From Tumidithrix helvetica (GTDB taxonomy: Bacteria; Cyanobacteriota; Cyanobacteriia; Pseudanabaenales; Pseudanabaenaceae): a stretch of 64,000 nucleotides of DNA. The number at the start of each line of letters is the position of its first letter. Position 1 is the first letter of the stretch. Location of the stretch: assembly GCF_965232925.1 (NCBI RefSeq), contig NZ_CBDDRA010000001.1, forward strand, positions 365,418-429,417, in the 5' to 3' direction. Of the stretch, positions 1 through 9,514 are shown in pieces. The position numbers were made by a program, and so were the translations under genes. The notes beneath the pieces were generated by a model. The model worked only from the letters and a program-made list of their open reading frames with translations. It was not told the origin of the DNA and searched no databases.

Positions 1-1734
1 CTTCTCTGCGAGTTGCCAGTCACTTTGCCATTGCTTAATCGTTGCTTGAGATTTTACATAGGTGGGGCTGTTGGGGGGAATCGCCTGTACCTGAGCGATC
101 GCTTCTTTAGGATTGCCCGCTTGATATTTCTCCGTTGCTGAGGCGATCGTTTTCTCTGACCATTGCCCTAGGAGTTTTTGCGCTTCTGGGAAAATAGAAC
201 TACTTGCGGGAATGGATTCCAGAAAAGCAAAGGCTTCAATCAATTTGTTTTCTGTTGCTAAAAACTTAGCGTGACCTAGACGGCACTGATGTAAGACCTC
301 TTGCACGTCAACATAAATCTTGGCATTCTGCTCGACTTTTTGGGTTTCGATGATGCATTTTAGATACTTCTTTTGAGATTGCAGGCTTTTGACGGTATCT
401 AAAATTTCCCGCTCTTTGTTTTGGGAATAGAAGTAAACGCTCCCCGCGATCGCCGCCACAATCACCATGAGGACTCCAGTCAAAATGAGGGGTAATCTAT
501 GCTTAGGCTTGGGGGTGACCGCAGTTTCGCGATCGGTTTGATGCCACGAACCTGTATTAACTTCTGGGCGAACTTCTGCATTCACCAGGGTAGGCTCTAG
601 CTCTGGAGTCGTAGAAGACTTAACCAAGGTAGGGGCTTCAGAATTGGTAAGTTGTTGATTTGTTGGAGTATCTACAAAAGTCGCAAGCGTTGCGGGCTTT
701 CTAGGAATTGAGGTAATCGTTGCACTGTCGTAAATGTCTCCCTCTGTTTGTAAAGAGCCAATCGCGATCGTGTCATCTGCGCCCACGAGATGAATCGCAG
801 CCTTTAAAGCCTGCTCTAGCTTGTCCACTGAATCAAAGCGATCGGCAGGTAACTTTTGCAAACACTTCATTACGACTGCTTCGAGGGCAGGTGGAATATG
901 CTCGCAGCCGACTAATCCCTGAAAAGGGTTGGGTGGTTTGGTTGTATGTGCCACAATCCAAGACGCACTGGTTGCCCCTCTGCGCGATGGTGACAGGAAA
1001 CCAAAAGGATCGACACCCGTAAGCATTTCGTAAAGAATTACGCCCAAACTGTAGATGTCTGCACGACTATCTACAGTTGACAAACCTTCTAACTGTTCGG
1101 GAGCAGCATAGCGCAGCGTACCAATAATGGATTTCTGCACGGTCAGAATCGACTCATCGTTTTGCGACTCTGTACAGAGTTTGACCACACCAAAGTCAAT
1201 AATTTTCGCTAACTCGCCTAGGGAGGAAGGCACTAAAAAAATATTATCTGGCTTTAAATCGCGATGGACAACCTTGATCGTTTCTGATTCGCTGGCATTA
1301 TTCTTCCAGAGCGTAACCCCGTCATGGGCTACTTTTAATCCTCTGCATACCTGACTAATGATATTTACAGTCTGCTTAGGAGAGAGTTGTTTGTCTCGAT
1401 CTAATTTCTGTCTGAGGGTTTGTCCTTGCAGATACTCCATCACATAAAAAGGATAGCCGCCACTTACAAGCCCATAATCTGTAATCCCTACAATGTGATC
1501 GCTTTTGAGTGCCGCACATACAGCGACTTCTCGCTCAAATCGTTTAAAAAACCCCTCAGCATTCACTAAACTGCCTTTTAACAGTTTGAGCGCTACTTGC
1601 TTTCCTAGCAAGGTATCCATTGCCAAATAAACATCTCCCATGCCGCCACCACCAAGATTTTTGTCAATGCGATAGCGTTGGCGATCGCCGACAAATTGTC
1701 CAATCCAAGCATCAGATTGAGAAGAGGAGTTCAT
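1..1734 (-). CDS. Ser/Thr protein kinase, Hanks type, membrane-anchored (3' end outside window)
   Basis: Phosphorylates Ser/Thr residues; an STPK of the kind common in cyanobacteria. Reading the minus strand from the ATG at 1734 gives a full kinase domain: glycine loop GGGGMG (residues 28-33), the catalytic lysine in VALK (K50), HRDLKPDN (about 157-164), DFG in the form IIDFGVVKL (D180), and an APE-like AAPEQL. After the kinase domain comes a Thr/Pro-rich linker, then one transmembrane helix at about residues 413-432 and a helical C-terminal region that is still open at base 1. The gene is therefore partial in this window. It is divergent from the triple-FHA ABC protein at 2086. Because FHA domains bind phospho-threonine, a kinase-reader pairing is likely, but this is inference. 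The kinase identity is secure; the role of the C-terminal region is unknown. Confidence 0.9.
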   Translation of the reverse strand, partial: MNSSSQSDAWIGQFVGDRQRYRIDKNLGGGGMGDVYLAMDTLLGKQVALKLLKGSLVNAEGFFKRFEREVAVCAALKSDHIVGITDYGLVSGGYPFYVMEYLQGQTLRQKLDRDKQLSPKQTVNIISQVCRGLKVAHDGVTLWKNNASESETIKVVHRDLKPDNIFLVPSSLGELAKIIDFGVVKLCTESQNDESILTVQKSIIGTLRYAAPEQLEGLSTVDSRADIYSLGVILYEMLTGVDPFGFLSPSRRGATSASWIVAHTTKPPNPFQGLVGCEHIPPALEAVVMKCLQKLPADRFDSVDKLEQALKAAIHLVGADDTIAIGSLQTEGDIYDSATITSIPRKPATLATFVDTPTNQQLTNSEAPTLVKSSTTPELEPTLVNAEVRPEVNTGSWHQTDRETAVTPKPKHRLPLILTGVLMVIVAAIAGSVYFYSQNKEREILDTVKSLQSQKKYLKCIIETQKVEQNAKIYVDVQEVLHQCRLGHAKFLATENKLIEAFAFLESIPASSSIFPEAQKLLGQWSEKTIASATEKYQAGNPKEAIAQVQAIPPNSPTYVKSQATIKQWQSDWQLAEK

Positions 1735-2085
1735 GGAACAGATCCTAAATAATAGCTTTTGACGGGCAGGAGAGCTGCTAGGAAAATTACCAAGCTTGAA
1801 TCTTAGTATATCGTTGCAATCGTTTTAGGTTGAGAATAAGAGATTTTTTATGCAGAAAACATTCATGAACCCTTAACGTAAATACATAACATACATGAAA
1901 ATAGCATGACATTGATGCGCGATCGGCTAAGTATACAAATTTTTTGATTATCTTTGATAAGTTAGAACTTATGTCGCACTCAGAACCATCATTTGCTTAT
2001 CTTTTAGTCGGTTGCAAAAACACCTGATTTGTTGTTGCCTTAGAAACCTTGTCTGTATTGCTTACCAAACCAATATTTTATAAAT
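1735..2085. other. divergent intergenic region
   Basis: About 350 AT-rich bases between the divergent kinase and FHA-ABC genes. It must hold both promoters. I see no reading frame with a good start and no strong hairpin, and no single promoter hexamer pair stands out enough to annotate. Confidence 0.5.
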
Positions 2086-5000
2086 ATGGCTTTAACTCCT
2101 GCAAGACTAGAAATCAATTACATCAATGGTTCCAAGCAAGAGTTTTTGATTTTGGAGGAAGTTGTTAGCATTGGTCGCGCTACGGATAATACCCTATGTC
2201 TAGACCTACCCGATGTATCTAGACACCACGTTCGGATTATTCAGGACTTGCTTGGCTATGCGATCGTCGATCTTGGGAGTGCAGGCGGAACGAGAGTAAG
2301 TGGTTCGGAGTTGCAGCCAAGAGTACCTAAATCCTTAGAGAATGGAAGTTTAATTCAGATCGGTTCTTTCGATTTAAGATTTTACATCGGAGAACGCGAT
2401 CTTTCGAGCCATCTACAAACGCAACCCTCTTTACCCTCCAGAGAACCAGCATTATTTGAATTTCATCAGATCTCGGATACAGCGATTCCTGAAGAGGCAT
2501 CTTTTTTACCCGTTCTTCAGGTGGTTACCCCAACTTGGACAAAAAACTTTCCCCTCGAGCAAGATCGGGTTCTGATTGGTCGCAATCCTAGTTGCGACAT
2601 TGCGATCGATGTGCCAGTTGTTTCCTCAAAACATGCTCAGCTCAATAAACTAGAGAATGCTTATGAAATCATCGATCTCAAGAGTACGAATGGATTGCTC
2701 TGTGAGGGCAAACGCGTCGATCGCAAGGTTCTAAAAACAGGTGACATGCTCTATATAGATATCAATGTGTCTTTGACCTACTGGGATCTGAGATCGAAAC
2801 CAGCAAGGGAACCTGTCAAAGCACTTAGCCTCAGAGATTACAAGCAATTTAGTCTAGGGCGAGATAGCACAAATAACGCCGCGATCGATCATCCTTCCGT
2901 TTCTCGCATCCATGCTCTGATCGAGTATAAACAAGGCTCCCCAGTCCTTACCGACCTCAATTCCACCAACGGCACTTTCGTCAATGGCAAAAGAATTGAG
3001 AAGGCGCAAGTCCTCAAAGTGGGAGATGTGATTCGGATTGGTTCCTGTTGCTTTATCCTAAACATGGATGAGACCCTGACACGCCAAGATGAAGCGGGAA
3101 ATCTTCGCCTTGATGCCTTTCGACTGACTAAAATTGTGGGAAAGGGGATCGCCATTCTCAACGATGTTTCTCTTTCCATTCTACCGAAAGAATTTGTGGC
3201 GATCGCTGGGGTCAGTGGCGGAGGAAAATCTACGCTACTCAATGCTTTGAATGGGTTTCGTCCTGCCAGCAGTGGCATCGTTTTTGTGAATCGAAACGAT
3301 CTCTACAGGAACTTTAATGCCTATCGCATGGAATTGGGCTATGTACCGCAAAAAGATATCGTGCATAGCAAATTGACTGTCTTTCAAGCTCTAGATTTTG
3401 CCGCACAATTGCGCATGTCCGTTGACATTACGCCATCGGAACGCTACCAACGCATTCAGGAGGTGCTTGAGGACTTAGGTCTAGCCCATAGACAGGATGT
3501 CGCGATCGAGGATCTCAGTGGGGGACAGTTAAAGCGCGTATCGATGGGCGTCGAACTTCTGACCAAACCGAGTTTATTCTTTTTGGATGAGGCAACTTCA
3601 GGATTAGATCCCGGTACCGAAGCCGATATCATGCGCCTGTTGCGAAAACTTGCCGATCAAGGTCGCACGATTTTATTGATTACCCATGCCACGGAAAATG
3701 TGATGCTCTGCGATCTAGTGGTGTTTTTGGCAGCGGGCGGCAGGGTGGCATATTTTGGTCCTCCCGATCAAGCGTTAGCTCACTTTAAAGTATCAAAATT
3801 TAATGAAATCTATCCTAAAGTGGAGCGAGAGTTATCCCCGCAAATGTGGGAAGACCTTTACAAGCAATCGCCTCAATATCAGCAGTACGTTTGCGATCGC
3901 CAAGCACATTTAAATATCTCTCCCGATCTGAAACATACAGGTTTCAAGCAACAGGCTCCTACCAGCAAGGTAAAGTCTATTTCGGCTTGGCAACAATTTC
4001 TGATCCTATCTCAGCGCAATATTGCAATCCTTTTAAGAGATAGAGCCAGTTTGATTTTAATGTTGGCGATCGCGCCGATTTTAGGACTGCTCGATTTTGT
4101 GACTTGGAAACGCGATATTTTTGATACGACCCATGGCGATCCTGGGCAAGTCGCGACCATGCTGTTTAATACCAGCCTAATTGCGGTGATGGTCGGTAGC
4201 TTGGCAACCATGCGTGAAATCGTCAAAGAGGTGGATATTTACCAACGCGAACGCATGATTGGCTTGATGAGCATTCCCTACATTCTCTCTAAGATTTGGT
4301 TTTGTGTTTTATTGGCAATCTATCAGTCCGCGATTTTCCTGCTCTTTAAATACCTTGCAATTAATCTTCCAGGCGATCTGATTGGCATCTATATCACCAT
4401 ATTTCTGACCACCCTAGCGGGAATGGTGATGGGACTTTTGGTTTCTGCGGCTTCACCCAACCAAAATATTGCCCCACTGTTGACCATTATTTTTTTAGTA
4501 CCTCAGATTATTTTTGGTGGTGGTGTCTTACCCGTTCATAATCTTGGGACTCCAGGGCAAATCATCAATCAAGTTAGTTTAACCAAATGGTCGTTTGAAG
4601 CGCTCGTAACCCTTACAGGGTTCGGCAGCGATGTGGCAAAGGATCCCTGTTGGAACAAAGACGAAGATACGCGCAAAAAACTTACAGAGGATGAGAAAAA
4701 TAAAAACTGTCAATGCCTTGGTACGAACCTCTTTAGCCATTGTCAGTTCCCAGGATTGAAATCAAAATTTGATGCCGAATCAAAAGCATCCGTCGAAGCA
4801 ACCGAACCGATCAAACCCGATCGCCCTAAATCCCCTGGCGATCCGCCCACAAGCCCTGCGGAACTGGCTGAGTATCAAGAGCGAGTCAGTCAATTTAATG
4901 CAGACATGAAAGTGTGGGAAAAAGATATTGAGACTTGGCAAAAGGACTTTAGCAAGTGGAAAGAAAAGCGGGAAGGGGCGATTGGTGGGGCTGAGGCTGC

Positions 5001-5130
5001 GATCGCTAGGTTTCACAAAGACTTTGGATTTATGTTTCACGTCAATGTCACCAAACATTGGGGAGCTTTAGTTTTGCTGATTGGCACGATGTTTGGTGCG
5101 CTGGTTGTCGTTCAAAAAAGGAAGGGCTAG
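2086..5130 (+). CDS. triple-FHA domain ABC transporter, ATPase fused to ABC-2 permease
   Basis: 1014 residues. There are three FHA domains in a row: about 5-105 (GRATDNTL..SRHH), about 135-235 (IGRNPSCDIAI..SSKH) and about 250-335 (LGRDSTNNAAI..SRIHA). Each keeps the GR and SxxH residues that contact phospho-threonine. An ABCG-like ATPase follows, with Walker A GVSGGGKST (about 374-382), signature LSGGQ (about 476) and Walker B LFFLDEATSGLD (about 496). The C-terminal third is an ABC-2 permease whose membrane segments begin near residue 646. Before the last helix lies a charged, Cys- and Pro-containing hydrophilic loop of about 120 residues (about 852-975), longer than in typical half-transporters. 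The substrate is unknown; related FHA-ABC proteins in cyanobacteria are uncharacterised as far as I know. Ribosome binding site is weak, but FHA homology begins right after this ATG. Divergent from a Ser/Thr kinase, which suggests phospho-control. Confidence 0.9.
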   Translation: MALTPARLEINYINGSKQEFLILEEVVSIGRATDNTLCLDLPDVSRHHVRIIQDLLGYAIVDLGSAGGTRVSGSELQPRVPKSLENGSLIQIGSFDLRFYIGERDLSSHLQTQPSLPSREPALFEFHQISDTAIPEEASFLPVLQVVTPTWTKNFPLEQDRVLIGRNPSCDIAIDVPVVSSKHAQLNKLENAYEIIDLKSTNGLLCEGKRVDRKVLKTGDMLYIDINVSLTYWDLRSKPAREPVKALSLRDYKQFSLGRDSTNNAAIDHPSVSRIHALIEYKQGSPVLTDLNSTNGTFVNGKRIEKAQVLKVGDVIRIGSCCFILNMDETLTRQDEAGNLRLDAFRLTKIVGKGIAILNDVSLSILPKEFVAIAGVSGGGKSTLLNALNGFRPASSGIVFVNRNDLYRNFNAYRMELGYVPQKDIVHSKLTVFQALDFAAQLRMSVDITPSERYQRIQEVLEDLGLAHRQDVAIEDLSGGQLKRVSMGVELLTKPSLFFLDEATSGLDPGTEADIMRLLRKLADQGRTILLITHATENVMLCDLVVFLAAGGRVAYFGPPDQALAHFKVSKFNEIYPKVERELSPQMWEDLYKQSPQYQQYVCDRQAHLNISPDLKHTGFKQQAPTSKVKSISAWQQFLILSQRNIAILLRDRASLILMLAIAPILGLLDFVTWKRDIFDTTHGDPGQVATMLFNTSLIAVMVGSLATMREIVKEVDIYQRERMIGLMSIPYILSKIWFCVLLAIYQSAIFLLFKYLAINLPGDLIGIYITIFLTTLAGMVMGLLVSAASPNQNIAPLLTIIFLVPQIIFGGGVLPVHNLGTPGQIINQVSLTKWSFEALVTLTGFGSDVAKDPCWNKDEDTRKKLTEDEKNKNCQCLGTNLFSHCQFPGLKSKFDAESKASVEATEPIKPDRPKSPGDPPTSPAELAEYQERVSQFNADMKVWEKDIETWQKDFSKWKEKREGAIGGAEAAIARFHKDFGFMFHVNVTKHWGALVLLIGTMFGALVVVQKRKG

Positions 5131-5212
5131 ATCTGATTTTCCTATCCCAATTTCAATGGTTTACAACAAATCTGGATTTAAGTTTCTGATTTTAATTTAC
5201 GCGCAGGCGCAG

Positions 5213-5249
5213 GTTTTCAAAAAAACTGCATCGCAGTTTTTTTGAAAAC
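5213..5249. terminator. perfect 17-bp hairpin, bidirectional terminator
   Basis: Left arm 5213-5229 and right arm 5233-5249 are perfect reverse complements around a 3-base loop (ATC). Each arm contains a run of seven A or T next to a CTGC/GCAG core, so RNA from either strand forms a stem with a U tract. It lies between the convergent FHA-ABC gene and ycf37 and should end both transcripts. Confidence 0.85.
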
Positions 5250-5253
5250 GTCC

Positions 5254-5784
5254 TTACTTGCTTGGTGTGGTTGTAACGCGTTTGCGTAGGGAATCTAGAC
5301 GACGTTTGGCAATGTCATTCTTAGGATTTAAAGACAGGGCTTTGTCATAGACCTCGATCGCTTGGGGCAGTAGCTTTTTCTTTTCGTAGGCATGACCCAA
5401 ATTATTTAACGCAATCACGTAATCGGGCTGACGCTCGATCGCCTCTTTATAATTTTTGATCGACAGATCGAACTGCTGTTGAGCAAAGTATGCATAACCA
5501 AGCGCGTTATAGATTTCGGGCATATTTTCGCCACCCGCTTTGATCGCTTTTTGCAACTCGCTAATCGATTTGGCATAGAGCTTTTTCTTGAGGTAGACAC
5601 TGGCTAATTCGTAATAGTCCTGAGCTTCGCCTTTCTCTTTTTCTAACTTGGGCTGCAAGTCAGAAATTACAGATTCCAATTGGCGGCCTTTGACGATCTG
5701 ACGCGCAATTAGCCAAGCCAGTACCCCCAATAATGCAACCAGGGTAGCCAAATAGGCGATCGGTAATATACCTTCCATTTCCAT
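5254..5784 (-). CDS. ycf37: Ycf37, TPR photosystem I assembly protein
   Basis: A small thylakoid TPR protein; Ycf37 in Synechocystis helps assemble or stabilise photosystem I. The product has one N-terminal membrane helix (about residues 5-24) and a Gln/Lys-rich linker. Three TPR units follow, with recognisable A-L-G-Y-A-Y-F and L-N-N-L-G-H-A-Y cores and a basic C-terminus (AKRRLDSLRKR). The order and spacing match Ycf37 as I know it. The ATG at 5784 is preferred because a GAAGAAAA ribosome-binding stretch lies just upstream; a TTG at 5808 would add eight residues. It ends directly at the shared hairpin terminator. The neighbouring gene upstream on this strand is thiO. Confidence 0.85.
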   Translation of the reverse strand: MEMEGILPIAYLATLVALLGVLAWLIARQIVKGRQLESVISDLQPKLEKEKGEAQDYYELASVYLKKKLYAKSISELQKAIKAGGENMPEIYNALGYAYFAQQQFDLSIKNYKEAIERQPDYVIALNNLGHAYEKKKLLPQAIEVYDKALSLNPKNDIAKRRLDSLRKRVTTTPSK

Positions 5785-5841
5785 GAAATTTTCTTCTAAC
5801 TCCGTCAATTACTTACAATCAAGACTATCCTACAAAATCAC

Positions 5842-6891
5842 CTAACGAAAATCACTTAAAGCTTTTAGCAATGGATCGACTTTGCGATCGCAAATCCAGT
5901 CTGTTAAAAACTGCGCCGTAATCGGGGCAAACAGAATGCCATTGCGATAATGACCTGTCGCCAGCGATAAATTTTCATAATGGCTCGCGCCCAAAATAGG
6001 GATCTCATTGGGGGCATGGGGGCGAAACCCCCACCAGGTTTCTTGAATCGTCATGTCGGCGATCGCGGGGTAAAGGGCGATCGCTTGGCTGAGCAGGCGA
6101 TGCATACCCGCCCCTGTGTTGCCGGGGGCAAATTCCACATCTTCCACGGTTGCGCCAATCACAAGCGTGCCATCTTGACGGGGAATGAGATAGGTATTCT
6201 TGCCAAAGATTACGGTTTGCAGGCTGCGATTTGGGTCAAATACCGACAACATTTGCCCCTTGCGGGGTGAGATGGGTAAGGGCAGTAACGATCTTGTCCA
6301 AGCTCCCGTTGCCAGCAAGTAATGCTCGGCTTGGAGTTTGCCCCGACTAGTCTCTAGGTGCAAAACTCGGTCGCCTTGGGTGACGATGCGATCGACCGAG
6401 GTGCCTTCTAGAATTTCTACGTCCAGCGATCGCAATGCCAAGATTAAGGCTCTAGCCAGCAAGCGATTATCGACCTGCCCGTCTTCAGAAAGCCACAGAG
6501 CCCCTGAGACGCTGTCACCCAGACCTGATTGGCGTTTGTCTAGCTGTAGGCGATCGATGTATTTGGGATGCTCCTTAACAGTCTCAGCATCAGCATCTGA
6601 GCAGGAAATCGGCGCTAAAATGCCGCAGCACCAATAGCCGCAAGACTGCCCTGTTAGGTGCACGATCTTACGAATCCACTCGGCATAGAGCGATCGGCTG
6701 CGAATCCCTAGCTCGCGCAGGTCACCTTCCAGCCGCTCTGCTTCTGGGGCTAACATCCCCCCTGCAGCCCAAGTTGCCGCCTGACCGCAAACATCGCGCT
6801 CTAGAACAGTTACCGTTGCGCCTCGCTGTCTCAACTCTAGGGCGGTTGCCAACCCAATGACACCACCGCCAATTACCAGTACATCTGCCAT
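5842..6891 (-). CDS. thiO: glycine oxidase ThiO (FAD-dependent)
   Basis: Oxidises glycine to iminoglycine (dehydroglycine) with FAD and O2, supplying the C2-N3 unit of the thiamine thiazole. 349 residues, with an N-terminal Rossmann FAD motif GGGVIGLATALELRQRG (about 8-24) and an acidic residue at the end of the second strand (VLERD). The conserved AAGGMLAP follows, and near the C-terminus GHYRNGILFAP, typical of ThiO/DadA-type oxidases. In some cyanobacteria ThiO is fused to ThiG; here it stands alone. Its start is only 9 bases after the accC stop on the same strand, so the two are probably co-transcribed. The reason for pairing thiazole synthesis with acetyl-CoA carboxylase is not obvious from the sequence. 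Confidence 0.88.
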   Translation of the reverse strand: MADVLVIGGGVIGLATALELRQRGATVTVLERDVCGQAATWAAGGMLAPEAERLEGDLRELGIRSRSLYAEWIRKIVHLTGQSCGYWCCGILAPISCSDADAETVKEHPKYIDRLQLDKRQSGLGDSVSGALWLSEDGQVDNRLLARALILALRSLDVEILEGTSVDRIVTQGDRVLHLETSRGKLQAEHYLLATGAWTRSLLPLPISPRKGQMLSVFDPNRSLQTVIFGKNTYLIPRQDGTLVIGATVEDVEFAPGNTGAGMHRLLSQAIALYPAIADMTIQETWWGFRPHAPNEIPILGASHYENLSLATGHYRNGILFAPITAQFLTDWICDRKVDPLLKALSDFR

Positions 6892-6900
6892 CGCAGTTTG

Positions 6901-8277
6901 TTATTTGTTTAACTTACTCTGCTGTTCTAACCTTTCCATCAAGAGTTGAACGTAGTTTGTAAAGACTTTTCCCGTTCTAAAGGCTTCATCTTCCAGAATT
7001 TTTTGATGAAATTCAATCGTGGTCGGTACGCCTGTAATCGCACATTCATACAGAGCCCGCTTCATGCGTAAAATTGCGGAGGGGCGATCGCCTGCCCAGA
7101 CAATCAGCTTACCGATCAGCGAGTCATAGTAGGGCGGAATTTCATAATCGGTATAGACATGGGAGTCCATGCGCACACCGGGACCGCCGGGGGGCAAATA
7201 GCCGCTGATTTTGCCAGGGTGAGGACGGAAATTGTGTTTGGGATCTTCGGCATTAATGCGGCATTCGATTGCATGTCCGGTCAAAATCACGTCTTTTTGG
7301 GTCAACCGCAGTCGTTCGCCCATGGCAACGCGCAGTTGCTCGGCAATCAGATCGATGCCCGTAATCATCTCGGTAACAGGATGTTCGACCTGAATGCGAG
7401 TATTCATTTCCATGAAGTAAAATTTGCCGTATTTGTCGAGCAAAAACTCCACCGTACCAACACCAACATAATTAATCGCTTTGGCAGCGTTCACGGCAGC
7501 AGCACCCATCTGCGATCGCAACTTGGGGTTGACAGCCGCACTGGGGGCTTCTTCTAGGAGTTTTTGGTGTCGTCGTTGAATCGAACAGTCGCGCTCGCCC
7601 AAGTGAATCACATTGCCATAGTTGTCTGCCAAAATCTGAATTTCAATGTGACGGGGTTCTTCGATCACTTTTTCAATATAGACTCCAGCATTACCAAAGG
7701 CTGCCTCTGCCTCGCCTTGGGCTGCTTTTAATAGGCGAATCAAGTCCTCAGGTTGACCGACAAAACGCATCCCTCGACCGCCGCCCCCTGCTGTGGCTTT
7801 GATCATGACGGGGTAGCCAATCTTACTGGCGATCTTAATCGCTTGATCCTCAGACTCAATCAGTCCCTCACTGCCAGGAATAGTCGGCACACCTGCCTTT
7901 TGCATCGTCTTTTTGGCAGTGGATTTATCTCCCATCGCCTGAATTGCCGCAGGACTGGGACCAACAAAGATTAAATTGTGATCGGCACAGATTTCCGCAA
8001 ATCGGGCATTTTCCGATAGAAAACCATAGCCTGGATGAATGGCAGTGGCATTGTGAGTTAATGCTGCCGCAATAATATTGGGGATATTGAGATAGCTTTT
8101 GTTACTGGGGGCATCCCCAATACAAACCGCCTCATGGGCAAGCTGAACCGGCAGAGAGTGGCGATCGACAGTTGAATAAACTGCAACCGTAGCAATCCCT
8201 AACTCCTCACATGTCCTTAAAATCCGAAGGGCGATCTCGCCGCGATTAGCAATTAATAATTTGGAAATTGGAGCCAT
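6901..8277 (-). CDS. accC: biotin carboxylase subunit of acetyl-CoA carboxylase
   Basis: Carries out ATP-dependent carboxylation of biotin on BCCP, the first half-reaction of fatty acid synthesis, in the cytosol. The ATG at 8277 starts MAPISKLLIANRGEIALRIL, the standard AccC N-terminus, and gives 458 residues, close to the family length (~450). Upstream in-frame codons extend only a non-homologous leader. Visible landmarks are the ATP-grasp glycine loop KATAGGGGRGMR, EAAFGNAGVYIEK, the HLGERDCSIQRRHQK segment, and the EMNTRIQVEHPVTE catalytic strand. The thiO gene follows 9 bases after the stop. A biotin-dependent enzyme in the same window as bioB and bioU fits a biotin theme, but they are not in one operon. 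Confidence 0.96.
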   Translation of the reverse strand: MAPISKLLIANRGEIALRILRTCEELGIATVAVYSTVDRHSLPVQLAHEAVCIGDAPSNKSYLNIPNIIAAALTHNATAIHPGYGFLSENARFAEICADHNLIFVGPSPAAIQAMGDKSTAKKTMQKAGVPTIPGSEGLIESEDQAIKIASKIGYPVMIKATAGGGGRGMRFVGQPEDLIRLLKAAQGEAEAAFGNAGVYIEKVIEEPRHIEIQILADNYGNVIHLGERDCSIQRRHQKLLEEAPSAAVNPKLRSQMGAAAVNAAKAINYVGVGTVEFLLDKYGKFYFMEMNTRIQVEHPVTEMITGIDLIAEQLRVAMGERLRLTQKDVILTGHAIECRINAEDPKHNFRPHPGKISGYLPPGGPGVRMDSHVYTDYEIPPYYDSLIGKLIVWAGDRPSAILRMKRALYECAITGVPTTIEFHQKILEDEAFRTGKVFTNYVQLLMERLEQQSKLNK

Positions 8278-8458
8278 TTCAGCATCTACAGATAAACGGT
8301 GAATAAAGAATTGGTGCGAATGCCCATCACTCTTTACCCTTATGAATTGGCTCGTGAAGAAACTCAAACCTATTGTTATCTATGGATATATTTTGGACGC
8401 AGATTGCTACATGCCCCAACCGTTTCAGTTCGCTCATAGATAACTGTATAGTGAATTC

Positions 8459-8749
8459 TTAAACCATTTTTAACGCTTCCATTTTAACTGTTTCGCTACC
8501 ACTCATTACCTTTTCTTGACAAATCTCGGTAATGCGATGAAAAGCGATCGCCACGGTCTTTTTATTGCAGGCATAATCAGAAGGTAGTCCGGGGGCATAG
8601 GCTTCGATGACGCGACTACTGCGCGTACACATCACCATTAAGTAGTCACAGGCATCACATTCTGTTCTTACTTGGGCCAATAAGGCATGATGATGCCTTT
8701 CAGCCAAGGAACCGCAGTTGGGGCATCGCACCGTTTGAATCATAGCCAT
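8459..8749 (-). CDS. small zinc-ribbon protein, conserved in cyanobacteria
   Basis: 96 residues with two CxxC pairs: CPNC (C9, C12) and CDAC (C31, C34). They are separated by 18 residues containing three consecutive histidines, so the protein is likely to bind one zinc. The rest has no recognisable domain. The true start may be Met3 (MIQTVRCPNC). Similar small proteins are sometimes labelled PriA-like in cyanobacterial annotations because of the zinc cluster; nothing here supports helicase function, and I do not assign one. It lies upstream of accC on the same strand with a 181-base gap, so it is probably a separate unit. Confidence 0.7.
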   Translation of the reverse strand: MAMIQTVRCPNCGSLAERHHHALLAQVRTECDACDYLMVMCTRSSRVIEAYAPGLPSDYACNKKTVAIAFHRITEICQEKVMSGSETVKMEALKMV

Positions 8750-9514
8750 AGCGTCTAAACCTAAAAAATAATTAATTAAAAGCGTTTATTAAAATTTGAA
8801 ATCATCCAATCAAGTGATGAAAATCGATCCCCGAGTACATTGCAAAAAACATCGACCAAGACAACCCATTTCTAAAACCCTCAACCAAAGTTAATAAAAG
8901 ATCGTGTAAGTTAAAGGTTTTTTGTTTTTGCTCGAATCTAGAGGTCAACGTATCCTACAAAACAATTTCTAGACTTGTCGTTTATCCTCTTGTCGAATTA
9001 ACAGTTAGATGACTTTAGTATATGAATTATACTATAGCCGAAAAACATGGGGATCATTGCCACAAAAGCGATCCCCATGTTAATTTCAATTAGAAATTAT
9101 CCATGCTGTTCCTACTAACATCTAGCTTTTAACCCTTACTTAAGAAAATATTAAGATGACTAGGTTGAGATAAACTTTTCACAAGTCTTGTCAAACGTAA
9201 GATTTACACATAAATCTTTTTGAAGACAAATTTAGTAATTTAGAGTTTGTGTTACAAAACTACCAAGCAATTGTTAGGAAAAGTTTAAAGGAACCATAAG
9301 AAAAAGTTACATTGAGTTTCGGATTTTTTGCCTTTAGAGCAACAAACGAACAGGGTAATCCATGAATTACTCCTGTTTTTATCGCCCTAAATTCATGTTT
9401 TGGGGATTGAGTCCACAGATAGAATTTGGGCAAAAAATATTTGCCGCATATAGTATATAAGTAAAATTACTTACCGATCTATAACGGGCTATACAAATTC
9501 CAGCAAGAACCGCG
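8750..9514. other. 765-base intergenic region with two hairpins; possible non-coding RNA
   Basis: No convincing protein gene on either strand. It holds a 12-bp perfect inverted repeat (9044-9055 with 9070-9081, 14-base loop) and, further on, a terminator-like hairpin pointing right (9350-9380). A TATACT-like -10 element is seen at about 9029-9034 on the + strand. Both flanking genes are on the minus strand, so a + strand terminator has no protein gene to serve. A transcript from about 9040 to 9380 is possible. A 32-codon frame from the ATG at 9362 is not supported by anything else. Confidence 0.35.
9350..9380 (+). terminator. Rho-independent terminator with no cognate gene
   Basis: A ten- to eleven-base stem (ACAGG.GTAAT with ATTACTCCTGT, one bulged base), six-base loop, then TTTTT. 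The orientation is plus. The nearest + strand gene to the left is the FHA-ABC gene 4 kb away, which has its own terminator. Confidence 0.5.

Noticed and set aside
8278..8367. Longer start for accC
   Set aside because: Adds 30 residues not seen in biotin carboxylases; the MAPISKLLIANRG start is standard.
9362..9460. 32-codon frame MNYSCFYRP... after an AGGG
   Set aside because: Its start lies inside the loop and stem of a terminator-like hairpin; no known small protein matches.
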